Shown: positions 1 through 9,950 of the stretch, piece by piece
Layout: each line of letters starts with the position of its first letter
Position numbering within the stretch: position 1 is the stretch's first letter
DNA from: Xanthomonas sp. 3793
GTDB taxonomy: Bacteria > Pseudomonadota > Gammaproteobacteria > Xanthomonadales > Xanthomonadaceae
Length of the DNA stretch: 64,000 nucleotides
Assembly: GCF_024806835.1 (NCBI RefSeq)
Contig: NZ_JANTYU010000004.1
Location: forward strand, 372,001 to 436,000
Direction: 5' to 3'
Notes under the pieces: model-generated
The model's database searches: none
What the model was told of the DNA's origin: nothing
The model's input: the letters and a program-made list of their open reading frames with translations, nothing else
Position numbers and translations under genes: made by a program

Positions 1-189
1 GGCATCGGCATCGCCGATCCAGCTGCTCAGACGCGGCGAATCCACCACCCGCCCGAACATTCGGATGCGATGGACTTCCCACTGCACCTGGTCCAGCAGC
101 GCCTGCATCAGTGCATCGGCATGCGCGGCCTGCAACCAGCCGCGACACCAGTGGATCTGAGCTTGCGGCAGTGCAACGCGTATTTTCAT
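1..189 (-). CDS. AlkB-like 2OG-Fe(II) oxygenase, N-terminal fragment
   Basis: The minus strand opens with ATG at 189-187 and stays open for 63 codons to the window edge, so only the N-terminus is present. The string IRMFGRVVDSPRLSSWIGD matches the substrate-side region of AlkB/ALKBH2-type dioxygenases (GR, then PR, then a W-x-GD element). That family oxidatively removes alkyl lesions from DNA or RNA bases using iron and 2-oxoglutarate. The iron-binding HxD...H residues would lie outside the window and cannot be checked. It is divergent from the ETF-QO gene, with about 125 bases between the two starts. Family assignment rests on this short segment only. Confidence 0.6.
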   Translation of the reverse strand, partial: MKIRVALPQAQIHWCRGWLQAAHADALMQALLDQVQWEVHRIRMFGRVVDSPRLSSWIGDADA

Positions 190-314
190 GCGCAAACGCT
201 AGCATACGCGCGTCGGAGCGCACCGGCAGCGGCGGATGAATCGACGCGATTTGCCGCCATCACATGCAATCCCGGAAAATACGCCCCAGCCATCGAGCCA
301 ACGGGAGCGGAGCA

Positions 315-1964
315 ATGTCGGAAGCGGGAATCGGCGCGCAAGCGTCAGAGACGGTCGAGCGCGACGTCATGGAATACGACGTCGTCACCGTCGGTGCCGG
401 TCCGGCCGGGCTGTCGTTCGCGATCCGGCTCAAGCAGCTCAACCCCGAGTTGAGTGTGTGCGTGATCGAAAAATCCAGCACCATCGGCGCGCATATCCTG
501 TCCGGCGCGGTGATCGAGCCTGGCCCGCTGGATGCGTTGCTGCCCGGCTGGCGCGACAACCCGCCGCCGATCTGCGTGGCCGCCACCGACGACGAATTCT
601 GGTTCCTCGGCAAGGACAGCGCGCGCAAGTTCCCGGTGGTGCCGCCGGGCATGCGCAACCACGGCAACTTCATCGTCAGCCTGGGTGCGATGTGCGCCTG
701 GCTGGCGCCGCAGGCCGAAGCGCTGGGCGTGGAAATCTACCCGGGCTTTGCCGCCGCCGAGACGCTGCATGACGACAGCGGCCAGGTGATTGGCGTGCGC
801 ATCGGCGACATGGGTGTGGCCAAGGATGGCTCGCACAAGCCCGGCTATACGGCCGGTATCGATATCCGCGCCAAGGTCACCGTGCTGGCCGAAGGCGCGC
901 GCGGGCATCTGACCAAGCGCCTGCTCGCGCGCTTCGACCTTACCGCAGACAGCGACCCGCAGGGCTATTCGATCGGCATCAAGGAGTTGTGGCAGGTGCC
1001 CGAAGGCCGCGTCACGCCCGGCAAGATCGTGCACACCATCGGCTGGCCCGCCGACAATCGCACCTACGGCGGCAGCTTCCTGTATCACCTGGACAACAAC
1101 CAGGTCGCGCTCGGCTACGTCAGCGGGCTGGACTACAGCGACCCGAAGTACCAGCCGTGGGAAGCCTTCCAGCAATGGAAAAACCACGCGCTGATCAAGT
1201 CGCTGCTGGAGGGCGGCAGCATTCTTTCGGCCGGCGCGCGTGCCATCGTCACCGGCGGCTGGCAGTCGTTGCCGAAAGTGGAAATGCCCGGCGCCCTGCT
1301 GATCGGCGACACCGCCGGCCTGCTCAACGTGCCCAAGATCAAGGGCACCCATCAGGCGATCCGCAGCGGCATGCTGGCGGCCGAACACCTGGTGCACTCA
1401 CAGCTGGTACCGCAAGGCTTCGACGCCAAGCTGCGCGCCTCCGATGCGATGGCCGAGCTGAAAGAAGTGCGCAACATCAAGCCCGGCTTCAAGAAGGGCC
1501 TGTGGTTCGGCCTGCTCAATGCCGCCTGGGAAACCGCGCTCAAGGGCGCCTCGCCGTGGACGTTGAAGAACAAGGCGGACTGGTCGGCGCTGCACAAGCT
1601 CGGCGACTACGAACAACCCAAGCGCGACTACGGCACGCGCGAGCTGGCACCGCGCGACCGCCTGCAGGCGGTGTATTTCGCTGCCACCGAGCATGACGAA
1701 GACCAGCCCGTGCACCTGAAGGTGCTCGACACCGACATCTGCGCCACGCGCTGCGTGCAGGAATACGACAACCCCTGCACCCGCTTCTGCCCGGCCAACG
1801 TCTACGAGATGGTCGCAGACACCGACAGCCCCTCCGGCAAGCGCCTGCAGATCAACGCCGCCAACTGCGTGCACTGCAAGACCTGCGACATCAAGGACCC
1901 CTACGAGATCATCACCTGGGTCACACCGGAGGGTGGTTCTGGGCCGAACTACCAGAACCTGTGA
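315..1964 (+). CDS. Electron transfer flavoprotein-ubiquinone oxidoreductase (ETF-QO)
   Basis: 549 residues, the usual length for this family. It passes electrons from reduced ETF to the membrane quinone pool, linking acyl-CoA and amino-acid dehydrogenases to respiration. The FAD-binding GAGPAG motif is at about residues 27-32. The C-terminus has the 4Fe-4S site: CATRC, then NPCTRFCP, then CVHCKTCDIKDP, ending in GGSGPNYQNL, which is typical of ETF-QO. I chose the ATG at 315 because a purine-rich GGGAGCGGAG lies just upstream; an in-frame ATG at 264 has no such site. Its electron donor ETF (etfB, etfA) is encoded about 10 kb downstream. The stop codon overlaps the GTG start of the next gene. 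Confidence 0.96.
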   Translation: MSEAGIGAQASETVERDVMEYDVVTVGAGPAGLSFAIRLKQLNPELSVCVIEKSSTIGAHILSGAVIEPGPLDALLPGWRDNPPPICVAATDDEFWFLGKDSARKFPVVPPGMRNHGNFIVSLGAMCAWLAPQAEALGVEIYPGFAAAETLHDDSGQVIGVRIGDMGVAKDGSHKPGYTAGIDIRAKVTVLAEGARGHLTKRLLARFDLTADSDPQGYSIGIKELWQVPEGRVTPGKIVHTIGWPADNRTYGGSFLYHLDNNQVALGYVSGLDYSDPKYQPWEAFQQWKNHALIKSLLEGGSILSAGARAIVTGGWQSLPKVEMPGALLIGDTAGLLNVPKIKGTHQAIRSGMLAAEHLVHSQLVPQGFDAKLRASDAMAELKEVRNIKPGFKKGLWFGLLNAAWETALKGASPWTLKNKADWSALHKLGDYEQPKRDYGTRELAPRDRLQAVYFAATEHDEDQPVHLKVLDTDICATRCVQEYDNPCTRFCPANVYEMVADTDSPSGKRLQINAANCVHCKTCDIKDPYEIITWVTPEGGSGPNYQNL

Positions 1965-4048
1965 GTGCATCTGGTCGCTCCGTGGGCTCACGCGCGCGCG
2001 CACAATTATTCGTGCTGCTGCGCACTGCGTTTCGTGCGTTGCCGCTGAGCGAGGCAACGCGCGACCGTTGGCGCATGTGGTTTCTGGACAGACATTCTGG
2101 GTGGGTACCGGAGCCTGAGCGAGGACGCGCAGGCTACGATGCCTCGCGACGTGCCGTCAGCCGTGGCGATGAAGCTGCGATCGGCCACGTTCGGTATCGC
2201 CCAGCCACCTTGCCTGCGACGCTTCCAGCCACTCTGGTTGCGTTCTATTTGCCGCAGTTTCACCCCATCCCGGAAAACGATGCCTGGTGGGGCAAAGGAT
2301 TCACCGAATGGCGCAATGTGACCCGCGCTCTTCCGCAATTCGAGGGGCATCAGCAACCCAGGCTGCCCGCCGACCTGGGCTTTTACGACCTCCGAAATCC
2401 TCAGACCCTGCGTGAGCAAGCGCGGCTGGCGCAGGACTACGGCCTGGGTGCGTTTTGCTTCTATTTCTACTGGTTCGCCGGCAAGACTTTGCTGGAAATG
2501 CCAATCCGCCAGTGGCACGAAGATAACTCGATCACGCTGCCTTTTTGCCTTTGCTGGGCCAACGAGAAGTGGGCACGTCGCTGGGACGGGCGCGGCGACG
2601 ATATCCTGATCGATCAGGCGCACGATGCCGATGACGATCTTGCTTTCATCGCGCATGTCGCGTCCTACATGCGCAACCCGAAGTACCTGCGTGTGGATGG
2701 GCGTCCCCTCTTGCTCGTCTACCGCCCTCATCTGCTACCCGAGCCAGCGCAGACGGCAGCGCGCTGGCGCGCCTGGTGTCGTGACAACGGCATCGGCGAC
2801 ATCCATCTTGCCTACGTGCAGGGCTTCGAACGGCCCGATCCACGCGATATCGGCTTTGATGCTGCCGTCGAACTTCCGCCGAACATGAGTACCCCACCGT
2901 CGGTCGCCGCCAAGCAGCGCCTGATAAATCTCGACTTCAACGGCGAAGTACTGGATTGGCGAGAGCTGGCGCGTGACATGGAACAGCGCCCGTTGCGCGA
3001 CTACACGCTCTACCCCGGCGTCAATCCGGGCTGGGACAATGAGCCGCGTCGCTCGGGAAAAGGACGCGTCTTTCTGCACGCATCGCCTCGCCGATATCGC
3101 GACTGGTTATCTCACACCGTGCAGCACCGCCTCGCTGACGCCCCACCGGGGCATCGCATGGTCTTTATCAATGCCTGGAACGAGTGGGCAGAAGGCGCGG
3201 TGCTCGAACCCGATACCCGTCTCGGGCATGCCTGGCTGGAGGCTACACGGCAAGCCTTGCTAACTCCGACCCAAGGTACTGCAACGCCCGGCCAACACAA
3301 ATTTTGCATCGTCTTGCATGCTTGGTACCTGGACGTCTTGGACGGGATGCTCGATGCGATCGTTAAAGTGGATATGCCGCTGCGACTTGTGATCACCACC
3401 GAAACCACGCTGGTCAAGCAGGTTCGTCAGCGCGTAGCGCAACGTGAGCTGCACGCTGAGGTGGAAGGATTCGAGAACCGCGGCCGCGACGTTCTTCCTT
3501 TTCTGCATGTCGCCAATCGACTGCTCGACGAAGGCGAACAACTGGTAGTCAAACTTCATACAAAAAAATCGACTCATCGCAGCGACGGCGAAGCCTGGCG
3601 ACGTGAAATGCTTGCAGCGCTGTTGGCGCAACGCCACGTCGACGCAATTGTGGATGGGTTTGCCACCGATCCGTCGCTCGGGCTGGTCGCGCCGGCAGAA
3701 CATGTCTTGCCGGTCGCCGACTTTGTCGGGGCCAATGCCGACACCCTGGATTACCTGGCCGTTCGCACTGGCAGCGCCGCAGTTGCAGAACAGAGCCAGT
3801 TTGCGTCGGGCAGCATGTTCTGGGCCCGACTCGAGGCGCTGCGTCCATTGCTCGACGCGCATCTGCATCCGAGCGAATTCGAGAGCGAGCATGGCCAGAT
3901 TGACGGAACCCTGGCACATGCGATCGAACGATTTGTTGGCGTTACGGTGACGCAGTCCGGACACCGGCTCACAACGATCGAACAGGTTCTGGGAGTGGGC
4001 AAACCTCCCTCGGCAGCGCCTTATCGCTATGCCCGCAAGGCGCCATGA
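1961..4048 (+). CDS. WbsX-like (GH99-like) / RgpF-like glycan biosynthesis protein
   Basis: 695 residues starting at a GTG that overlaps the ETF-QO stop (GTGA), so translation is probably coupled. Residues about 90-425 resemble WbsX/GH99-like proteins of O-antigen loci: AFYLPQFHPIPENDAWWGKG near the start of the domain and FINAWNEWAEGAVLEPD near its end. Residues about 445-690 resemble RgpF (rhamnan synthesis F): the segments FCIVLHAWYLDVL, ENRGRDVLPFL and VVKLHTKKSTHR are characteristic. No signal peptide or membrane segment is evident, so it is probably cytoplasmic. The first 85 or so residues look unconserved and include a short TLPATLPATL repeat. A role in making or modifying a cell-surface polysaccharide is inferred from the domains; the substrate is unknown. 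Confidence 0.8.
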   Translation: MSASGRSVGSRARAQLFVLLRTAFRALPLSEATRDRWRMWFLDRHSGWVPEPERGRAGYDASRRAVSRGDEAAIGHVRYRPATLPATLPATLVAFYLPQFHPIPENDAWWGKGFTEWRNVTRALPQFEGHQQPRLPADLGFYDLRNPQTLREQARLAQDYGLGAFCFYFYWFAGKTLLEMPIRQWHEDNSITLPFCLCWANEKWARRWDGRGDDILIDQAHDADDDLAFIAHVASYMRNPKYLRVDGRPLLLVYRPHLLPEPAQTAARWRAWCRDNGIGDIHLAYVQGFERPDPRDIGFDAAVELPPNMSTPPSVAAKQRLINLDFNGEVLDWRELARDMEQRPLRDYTLYPGVNPGWDNEPRRSGKGRVFLHASPRRYRDWLSHTVQHRLADAPPGHRMVFINAWNEWAEGAVLEPDTRLGHAWLEATRQALLTPTQGTATPGQHKFCIVLHAWYLDVLDGMLDAIVKVDMPLRLVITTETTLVKQVRQRVAQRELHAEVEGFENRGRDVLPFLHVANRLLDEGEQLVVKLHTKKSTHRSDGEAWRREMLAALLAQRHVDAIVDGFATDPSLGLVAPAEHVLPVADFVGANADTLDYLAVRTGSAAVAEQSQFASGSMFWARLEALRPLLDAHLHPSEFESEHGQIDGTLAHAIERFVGVTVTQSGHRLTTIEQVLGVGKPPSAAPYRYARKAP

Positions 4049-4080
4049 CGGCGCTCTGCGGACAATGACATCGGCCTCGC

Positions 4081-4716
4081 TTATCGCTGCGAGGTGAAAC
4101 TCACGCCCGTCTTGGCACGCAACTCCTCCAGCCCCACTCCATCGGCCGCTTCCACCAAGACCAGTCCATCGGCGGTGACATCGAATACGGCCAGGTCGGT
4201 GATGATGCGGTCGACCACGCCCACGCCGGTCAATGGCAGGTCGCACTCGGGCAGGATCTTGTGGCTGCCGTCCTTGGCCACGTGTTCCATCAGCACCACC
4301 ACGCGCTTGACGCCGGCCACCAGGTCCATCGCCCCGCCCATGCCCTTGACCATCTTGCCGGGCACCATCCAGTTGGCCAGGTCGCCGCGGTCGGTGACCT
4401 GCATCGCGCCAAGGATCGCCAGGTCGACATGGCCGCCGCGGATCATCGCGAACGAGTCATGGCTGCCGAAGTAACTGGCACCGGCGCGCGCGGTCACGGT
4501 CTGCTTGCCGGCATTGATCAGGTCGGCATCCACTTCGTCTTCGGCAGGAAACGGGCCGATGCCGAGCAGGCCATTTTCCGATTGCAGCCACACGTCCACG
4601 CCATCGGGGATGTGATTGGCCACCAGCGTCGGCAGGCCGATGCCCAGGTTGACGTAAGCGCCGTCGGTCAATTCGCGTGCCGCGCGTGCGGCCATCTGAT
4701 CTCGGGTCCAGGCCAT
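4081..4716 (-). CDS. scoB: 3-oxoacid CoA-transferase subunit B
   Basis: 211 residues beginning [19 protein letters not shown], with the beta-subunit signature [17 protein letters not shown] and the [10 protein letters not shown] motif that supplies the catalytic glutamate in class I CoA-transferases. It transfers CoA from succinyl-CoA to acetoacetate or a related 3-oxoacid, together with ScoA. The ATG shares its A with the scoA stop codon (TGATG), so the two are translated as a coupled pair. It converges with the WbsX/RgpF gene, with only 32 bases between the two stops. Confidence 0.93.
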   Translation of the reverse strand: MAWTRDQMAARAARELTDGAYVNLGIGLPTLVANHIPDGVDVWLQSENGLLGIGPFPAEDEVDADLINAGKQTVTARAGASYFGSHDSFAMIRGGHVDLAILGAMQVTDRGDLANWMVPGKMVKGMGGAMDLVAGVKRVVVLMEHVAKDGSHKILPECDLPLTGVGVVDRIITDLAVFDVTADGLVLVEAADGVGLEELRAKTGVSFTSQR

Positions 4717-5447
4717 CAGTGCTGTCCTTCGCGCACGGTGCGCTGTTCGATGCGTTTTTCCGGTGCGGTGTTGAGCACCAGCCGGTCGACGTAGATGCCG
4801 GACAGATGCACCTGGTCCGGGTCGATCGTGCCCAGCTCCACGATTTCCTCGACCTCGGCAATGCAGACGCGGCCAGCCATGGCGCAGGCCGGGTTGAAAT
4901 TGCGCGCGGTCTTGCGGAAGACCAGGTTGCCGGCGGTGTCGGCGCGCCACGCCTTCACCAGCGCGACATCGGCATGCAGCGCCGTTTCCAGCACATAGTG
5001 CTTGCCGTCGAATTGCCGGGTTTCCTTGCCCTCGGCCACGATGGTGCCGTAGCCGGTAGCGGTGTAGAACGCGGGAATTCCCGCACCGCCCGCACGCAGG
5101 CGCTCGGCCAGGGTGCCCTGCGGATTGAATTCCAGCTCGAGCTCGCCAGCCAGATACTGGCGCTCGAATTCCTTGTTTTCGCCCACGTAGGACGAAATCA
5201 TCTTGCGGATCTGCCGGGTGGCCAGGAGTTGACCGAGCCCGAATCCATCGACGCCGGCGTTGTTGGAAATCACCGTCAATCCGCCGACCCCGCTGTCGCG
5301 CACGGCGGCGATCAGGGCCTCGGGAATCCCGCACAAACCAAAGCCGCCCACCGCCAGCGTCTGGCCATCGGCCAGCACGCCATCCAGCGCCGCCGTTGCG
5401 TCGGCATAGCGTTTACCGCCGGCCTCACCCTCTCCATCGTTGCGCAT
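4716..5447 (-). CDS. scoA: 3-oxoacid CoA-transferase subunit A
   Basis: The alpha subunit of the heteromeric CoA-transferase, about 243 residues. Family landmarks are the glycine-rich [14 protein letters not shown] near the N-terminus, [15 protein letters not shown], and [14 protein letters not shown] chose the ATG at 5447-5445 because GAGGGCGG precedes it at a suitable distance; an ATG at 5480 would add 11 residues and has no good ribosome site. The reading frame stays open to 5600, but the extra N-terminus has no family character. It is divergent from xanA, and the region between them must hold both promoters. Confidence 0.92.
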   Translation of the reverse strand: MRNDGEGEAGGKRYADATAALDGVLADGQTLAVGGFGLCGIPEALIAAVRDSGVGGLTVISNNAGVDGFGLGQLLATRQIRKMISSYVGENKEFERQYLAGELELEFNPQGTLAERLRAGGAGIPAFYTATGYGTIVAEGKETRQFDGKHYVLETALHADVALVKAWRADTAGNLVFRKTARNFNPACAMAGRVCIAEVEEIVELGTIDPDQVHLSGIYVDRLVLNTAPEKRIEQRTVREGQH

Positions 5448-5580
5448 CACCGCCCTCGCCTCGCTGATGTAAACGCCCATTCTAGCCGCTGACTGTTCCC
5501 TGTCCCCGGTCGCAATTCCGCCACACCCAAGACACGGCGCACCCGCTAAACTCGGCTGTCCCCCACCAAAGGAATTGCCC

Positions 5581-6927
5581 ATGACGCTACCCGCCTTCAA
5601 GGCCTACGATATTCGCGGCCGCGTGCCGGATGAACTCAACGAGGACTTGGCCCGCCGGATCGGCGTGGCACTGGCGGCGCAGCTGGATCAAGGGCCCGTG
5701 GTCCTGGGCCACGATGTGCGCCTGGCCAGCCCGGCCTTGCAGGAAGCGCTGTCGGCAGGCCTGCGTGCCAGCGGCCGCGAGGTGATCGACATCGGCCTGT
5801 GCGGTACCGAGGAGGTCTATTTCCAGACCGATTACCTCAAGGCCGCCGGCGGCGTGATGGTCACCGCCAGCCACAATCCGATGGACTACAACGGCATGAA
5901 GCTGGTGCGCGAGCAGGCCCGGCCGATCAGTTCCGATACCGGCCTGTTCGCGATCCGCGACACGGTTGCTGCCGATACCGCCGCAGCCGGCGAGCCTACC
6001 GCAAGCGAGCAGAGCCGCACCGACAAGACCGCCTATCTGGAGCACCTGCTCAGCTACGTCGACCGCAGCACGCTCAAGCCGCTCAAGCTGGTCGTCAATG
6101 CGGGCAACGGCGGCGCGGGCCTGATCGTGGACCTGCTTGCACCGCATCTGCCATTCGAATTCGTGCGTGTGTTCCATGAACCGGACGGCAACTTTCCCAA
6201 CGGCATTCCCAACCCGCTGCTGCCGGAAAACCGCGATGCGACCGCCAAGGCGGTCAAGGATCACGGCGCCGACTTCGGCATCGCGTGGGATGGCGACTTC
6301 GATCGCTGCTTCTTCTTCGACCACACCGGCCGCTTCATCGAAGGCTATTACCTGGTCGGCCTGCTGGCCCAGGCGATCCTGGCCAAACAGCCCGGCGGCA
6401 AGGTCGTGCACGATCCGCGCCTGACCTGGAACACGGTGGAGCAGGTCGAAGAAGCCGGCGGCATTCCGGTGCTGTGCAAGAGCGGCCACGCCTTCATCAA
6501 GGAAAAGATGCGCAGCGAAAACGCCGTGTATGGCGGCGAGATGAGTGCGCACCATTATTTCCGCGAGTTCGCCTACGCCGACTCCGGGATGATCCCGTGG
6601 CTGCTGATCGCCGAGTTGGTGTCGCAGTCCGGTCGTTCGCTGGCCGACCTGGTCGAAGCGCGCATGCAGAAGTTCCCGTGCAGCGGCGAGATCAACTTCA
6701 AGGTTGCCGATGCCAAGGCCTCGGTTGCCCGCGTGATGGAACACTACGCCGACCTGTCGCCCGAGCTGGACTACACCGACGGCATCAGTGCGGATTTCGG
6801 CCAGTGGCGCTTCAACCTGCGCAGCTCCAACACCGAGCCGCTGTTGCGCCTGAACGTGGAAACGCGCGGCGATGCCGCACTGCTGGAAAGCCGCACACAA
6901 GAGATTTCCGACTTGCTGCGCGGTTGA
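5581..6927 (+). CDS. xanA: Phosphomannomutase/phosphoglucomutase XanA
   Basis: 448 residues, the length known for Xanthomonas XanA. It interconverts glucose-6-P/glucose-1-P and mannose-6-P/mannose-1-P, supplying UDP-glucose, dTDP-sugar and GDP-mannose synthesis for xanthan and lipopolysaccharide. The catalytic phosphoserine loop [11 protein letters not shown] has Ser at about residue 97, the magnesium loop DGDFDR spans about 237-242, the sugar-recognition segment [10 protein letters not shown] follows, and the C-terminal phosphate-binding loop RSSNTEP is present. The ATG at 5581 follows AAAGGAA; a TTG six bases earlier is in frame but less likely. xanB follows after 49 bases, probably in the same operon. 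Confidence 0.97.
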   Translation: MTLPAFKAYDIRGRVPDELNEDLARRIGVALAAQLDQGPVVLGHDVRLASPALQEALSAGLRASGREVIDIGLCGTEEVYFQTDYLKAAGGVMVTASHNPMDYNGMKLVREQARPISSDTGLFAIRDTVAADTAAAGEPTASEQSRTDKTAYLEHLLSYVDRSTLKPLKLVVNAGNGGAGLIVDLLAPHLPFEFVRVFHEPDGNFPNGIPNPLLPENRDATAKAVKDHGADFGIAWDGDFDRCFFFDHTGRFIEGYYLVGLLAQAILAKQPGGKVVHDPRLTWNTVEQVEEAGGIPVLCKSGHAFIKEKMRSENAVYGGEMSAHHYFREFAYADSGMIPWLLIAELVSQSGRSLADLVEARMQKFPCSGEINFKVADAKASVARVMEHYADLSPELDYTDGISADFGQWRFNLRSSNTEPLLRLNVETRGDAALLESRTQEISDLLRG

Positions 6928-6976
6928 TTCACTCTCCTCTCCCACCCATAGACGCACTTTGGAGTTTCCCCCGCCC

Positions 6977-8380
6977 ATGAGCGACGTCCTACCCATCATT
7001 TTGTCCGGCGGTTCCGGCACGCGCCTGTGGCCGCTGTCGCGCGAATCCTATCCCAAGCAGTTCCTGCCGCTGGTCGGCGACAAGAGCATGTTGCAGGCGA
7101 CCTGGCTGCGCTCGGCTCCGGTCGCAGGCCATGCGCCGATCGTGGTTGCCAACGAAGAACATCGGTTCATGGCAGCCGAGCAGTTGCAGCAGCTGGGCGT
7201 GAAGCCCTCAGCCATTTTGTTGGAGCCCAAGGGGCGCAATACCGCCCCAGCGATCGCAGTCGCAGCCCTGGAAGCCATGCGCAATGGCGCCGACCCGCTG
7301 CTTCTGGTCCTTCCGTCCGATCACGTCATTCAGAATGAAGCCGCGTTTCAAGCCGCGGTGACGGCAGCAGCTGGTGCGGCCGAGCAAGGCAAGCTGGTCA
7401 CCTTCGGCATCAAGCCGACCGCGCCCGAAACCGGCTACGGCTATATCAAGGCCGGTGCCGGCACGGGCGCCACCGCCGTCGAGCGTTTCGTCGAGAAGCC
7501 CGACCTGGCCACCGCGCAGGGTTACCTCGCCAGCGGCGAGTACTACTGGAACAGCGGCATGTTCCTGTTCCGTGCCTCGCGTTACCTGGAGGAACTGCGC
7601 AAGTTCCACCCGGCCATTGCCGATGCCTGCCAGAAAGCCTGGGAAAACGGCAAGCGCGATGCCGACTTCACCCGCCTGGACAAGGACGCGTTCGCAGCCA
7701 GCCCGTCGGATTCGATCGACTATGCGGTGATGGAAAAGACCGCCGATGCGGTCGTGGTCCCACTGGATGCCGGCTGGAACGATGTCGGTTCGTGGTCGTC
7801 GCTGCTGGATGTGTCCGAGCAGGACGCCCACGGCAACGCGCATCATGGCGACGTGATCCAGGTCGACTGCCGCAATACCTACGCCTACGGCTCGCGCCTG
7901 ATCGCCATGGTCGGCCTGGAAGACGTGGTCGTCGTCGAGACGCCGGACGCCGTGCTGGTCGGTCATCGCGATCGCATCCAAGAGGTCAAGGACGTGGTCG
8001 GCCAGATCAAGACGGCTGGCCGTTCCGAGGCCACCTGGCATCGCAAGGTCTATCGTCCGTGGGGCGCCTACGATTCGATCGACATGGGCCAGCGCCACCA
8101 GGTCAAGCGCATCACCGTCAAACCCGGTGCGGTGCTGAGCCTGCAGATGCACCACCATCGCGCCGAACACTGGATCGTGGTGAGCGGAACCGCCGAGGTC
8201 ACCCGTGGCGACGAGGTCCTGCTGCTGACCGAAAACCAGAGTACCTACATCCCGCTGGGCGTGACCCATCGCCTGCGCAATCCGGGCAAGTTGCCGCTGG
8301 AGCTGATCGAAGTGCAGTCCGGCAGCTACCTGGGCGAAGACGACATCGTGCGTTTTGAAGATACCTACGGCCGAGCTTGA
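6977..8380 (+). CDS. xanB: Mannose-1-P guanylyltransferase / mannose-6-P isomerase XanB
   Basis: 467 residues, a bifunctional enzyme. The N-terminal nucleotidyltransferase (about 1-330) has the [11 protein letters not shown] pyrophosphorylase signature and the FVEKP motif. The C-terminal type II isomerase cupin (about 350-465) has the [18 protein letters not shown] metal-binding stretch. It converts fructose-6-P to mannose-6-P and mannose-1-P to GDP-mannose. The product feeds xanthan mannosylation and is the substrate for Gmd encoded near 21 kb. The upstream extension of the frame to 6872 overlaps xanA and is not used; ATG at 6977 begins [12 protein letters not shown]. Confidence 0.97.
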   Translation: MSDVLPIILSGGSGTRLWPLSRESYPKQFLPLVGDKSMLQATWLRSAPVAGHAPIVVANEEHRFMAAEQLQQLGVKPSAILLEPKGRNTAPAIAVAALEAMRNGADPLLLVLPSDHVIQNEAAFQAAVTAAAGAAEQGKLVTFGIKPTAPETGYGYIKAGAGTGATAVERFVEKPDLATAQGYLASGEYYWNSGMFLFRASRYLEELRKFHPAIADACQKAWENGKRDADFTRLDKDAFAASPSDSIDYAVMEKTADAVVVPLDAGWNDVGSWSSLLDVSEQDAHGNAHHGDVIQVDCRNTYAYGSRLIAMVGLEDVVVVETPDAVLVGHRDRIQEVKDVVGQIKTAGRSEATWHRKVYRPWGAYDSIDMGQRHQVKRITVKPGAVLSLQMHHHRAEHWIVVSGTAEVTRGDEVLLLTENQSTYIPLGVTHRLRNPGKLPLELIEVQSGSYLGEDDIVRFEDTYGRA

Positions 8381-8409
8381 CCGCTCGCTTGCGCTATCTG
8401 TTCTGAACA

Positions 8410-8438
8410 AAAGACAGCCGGGATTCCCGGCTGTCTTT
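8410..8438. terminator. Strong hairpin terminator between convergent xanB and rmlD
   Basis: A perfect 13-bp stem (AAAGACAGCCGGG with CCCGGCTGTCTTT) closes on a 3-nt ATT loop. The T-rich ends on both strands make it suitable to end transcription of xanB from the left and rmlD from the right. Confidence 0.88.
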
Positions 8439-8484
8439 CGTTGTGGATCTGGTCCGCGGCATCACCGCGACCCGGGCGCTGCCG

Positions 8485-9393
8485 TCAACGATTGGCCGCA
8501 GCCAACTCGGCAATCACCTGCTGCAAGCCGGCCTGCCATTGCGGCAATACGATACCGAAATCGTTCTGCAGCTTGTCGACCGACAACCGCGAGTATGCCG
8601 GCCGCTTCGCTGGCGTCGGATAGTCCGCTGTGGTGATCGGCACGACACGCGGCGCGCGCGCGAGCAAGCCTGCCGCGACGGCCTGATCGAAGATGGCCTC
8701 GGCAAACCCGTGCCAACTGGTCTGGCCCGCCGCCGTCAGGTGCCAGGTCCCCGACGTATCTGGACTGCGCTGACGCAGTAACTGCGCGGTGACATCGGCA
8801 ATCAAGGCAGCAGGCGTTGGTGTACCGATCTGGTCGGCCACCACCCGCAACTCGTCGCGCTCTGCACCCACGCGCAGCATCGTGCGCAGGAAGTTGGCAC
8901 CATGCGAGGCATACACCCAGGCAGTGCGCAAGATCAGATGTTGGGCACCCGACTCCCGGATCGCCTGCTCGCCTGCGAGCTTGGTTTCGCCATACACGCC
9001 CAGCGGCGAGGTGTGCGAGTCTTCGCGATAGGGCGCGCTGCCTTGCCCGTCGAAGACGTAATCGGTGGAGTAATGCACTAGCGCCGCACGATTGGATGTA
9101 CACCAAGCCGCGATCGCGCCGACAGCGTCCGTATTCACTCGTCTGGCCGCGAAGGGATTTGATTCCGCACCATCCACCGCAGTGTAGGCAGCAGCATTCA
9201 CAACACAAGACGGAGCCAGCCGGTCGAGCACGTTCTGCAAACGCCCCGGATGATCCAGATCGGCAGCCACGCATGGTCGCCCGTCGGCGAGCACACCATC
9301 ACGGGTTGCAAACTGCAGCTCGGCAACTCCATCGAGCGCACGCTGCAGCTCGCGGCCAAGCTGTCCGTTCGCGCCCAGCAGCAAAATGCTCAT
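8485..9393 (-). CDS. rmlD: dTDP-4-dehydrorhamnose reductase
   Basis: 302 residues. An SDR-fold reductase with the N-terminal NAD(P)-binding LLLGANGQLGREL and the catalytic region STDYVFDGQGSAPYREDS followed by YGETKLAGE (Tyr and Lys). It performs the last step of dTDP-L-rhamnose synthesis. Its ATG overlaps the rmlC stop by four bases, as expected for the last gene of a minus-strand rmlB-rmlA-rmlC-rmlD operon. The synonym rfbD is also in use. Confidence 0.96.
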   Translation of the reverse strand: MSILLLGANGQLGRELQRALDGVAELQFATRDGVLADGRPCVAADLDHPGRLQNVLDRLAPSCVVNAAAYTAVDGAESNPFAARRVNTDAVGAIAAWCTSNRAALVHYSTDYVFDGQGSAPYREDSHTSPLGVYGETKLAGEQAIRESGAQHLILRTAWVYASHGANFLRTMLRVGAERDELRVVADQIGTPTPAALIADVTAQLLRQRSPDTSGTWHLTAAGQTSWHGFAEAIFDQAVAAGLLARAPRVVPITTADYPTPAKRPAYSRLSVDKLQNDFGIVLPQWQAGLQQVIAELAAANR

Positions 9394-9950
9394 GGTGAGC
9401 GATAGCGCGGAAGCTGCTCAACGGCAACCTGATCCAAAAACGGTGCATCCGCATCCTTTTTCGAAAGGATCGGGTCAGTGATCGGCCAATCGATTGCAAA
9501 GCGCGCATCATCCCAGCGCAGCCCGGCATCGGCTTCTTTCACGTAGACGTCGGTACACAGGTAATTGAAGACCGCGGTCTCCGAAAGCACTGCGAAACCG
9601 TGCGCAAACCCCTCGGGAATCCAGAATTGCCGGCGATTTTCGCTGCTGAGTATCACCGCCTCCCATTGGCCGAAGCTGGGCGAGCCGACGCGGATATCCA
9701 CGGCAACGTCGTACACCTCGCCCTCCAGAACGCTGATCAGCTTTCCCTGCGGGCGGGGCCATTGATAGTGAAGGCCGCGAATGACGCCTTTCCCGGAGCA
9801 CGACACATTGCTCTGGACGAACTGCATGTTGAGCCCATGTTGCTTGAACCGCTCGTGATTCCAGGCCTCGAAGAAGAAGCCACGATCGTCCGCATGGACT
9901 GCGGGTTCGATGACGTAGCAATCGGCCAGTGCGGTGGCGACGACTTTCAC
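9390..9950 (-). CDS. rmlC: dTDP-4-dehydrorhamnose 3,5-epimerase
   Basis: 186 residues, a normal-length RmlC cupin. Visible family motifs are [10 protein letters not shown] near the N-terminus, the catalytic histidine in GVIRGLHYQ, and [15 protein letters not shown] in the second half. It epimerises C3 and C5 of dTDP-4-keto-6-deoxyglucose. It overlaps rmlA upstream and rmlD downstream by four bases each, so the three are probably translationally coupled. Confidence 0.96.
   Translation of the reverse strand: MKVVATALADCYVIEPAVHADDRGFFFEAWNHERFKQHGLNMQFVQSNVSCSGKGVIRGLHYQWPRPQGKLISVLEGEVYDVAVDIRVGSPSFGQWEAVILSSENRRQFWIPEGFAHGFAVLSETAVFNYLCTDVYVKEADAGLRWDDARFAIDWPITDPILSKKDADAPFLDQVAVEQLPRYRSP

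Noticed and set aside
264..314. Upstream ATG extending ETF-QO by 17 residues
   Set aside because: No ribosome-binding site and no family similarity in the extra residues; the ATG at 315 has a purine-rich upstream sequence.
345..1397. Long minus-strand open frame opposite ETF-QO
   Set aside because: It is antisense to a gene with clear FAD and iron-sulfur motifs; such mirror frames are common in GC-rich DNA with strong third-position bias.
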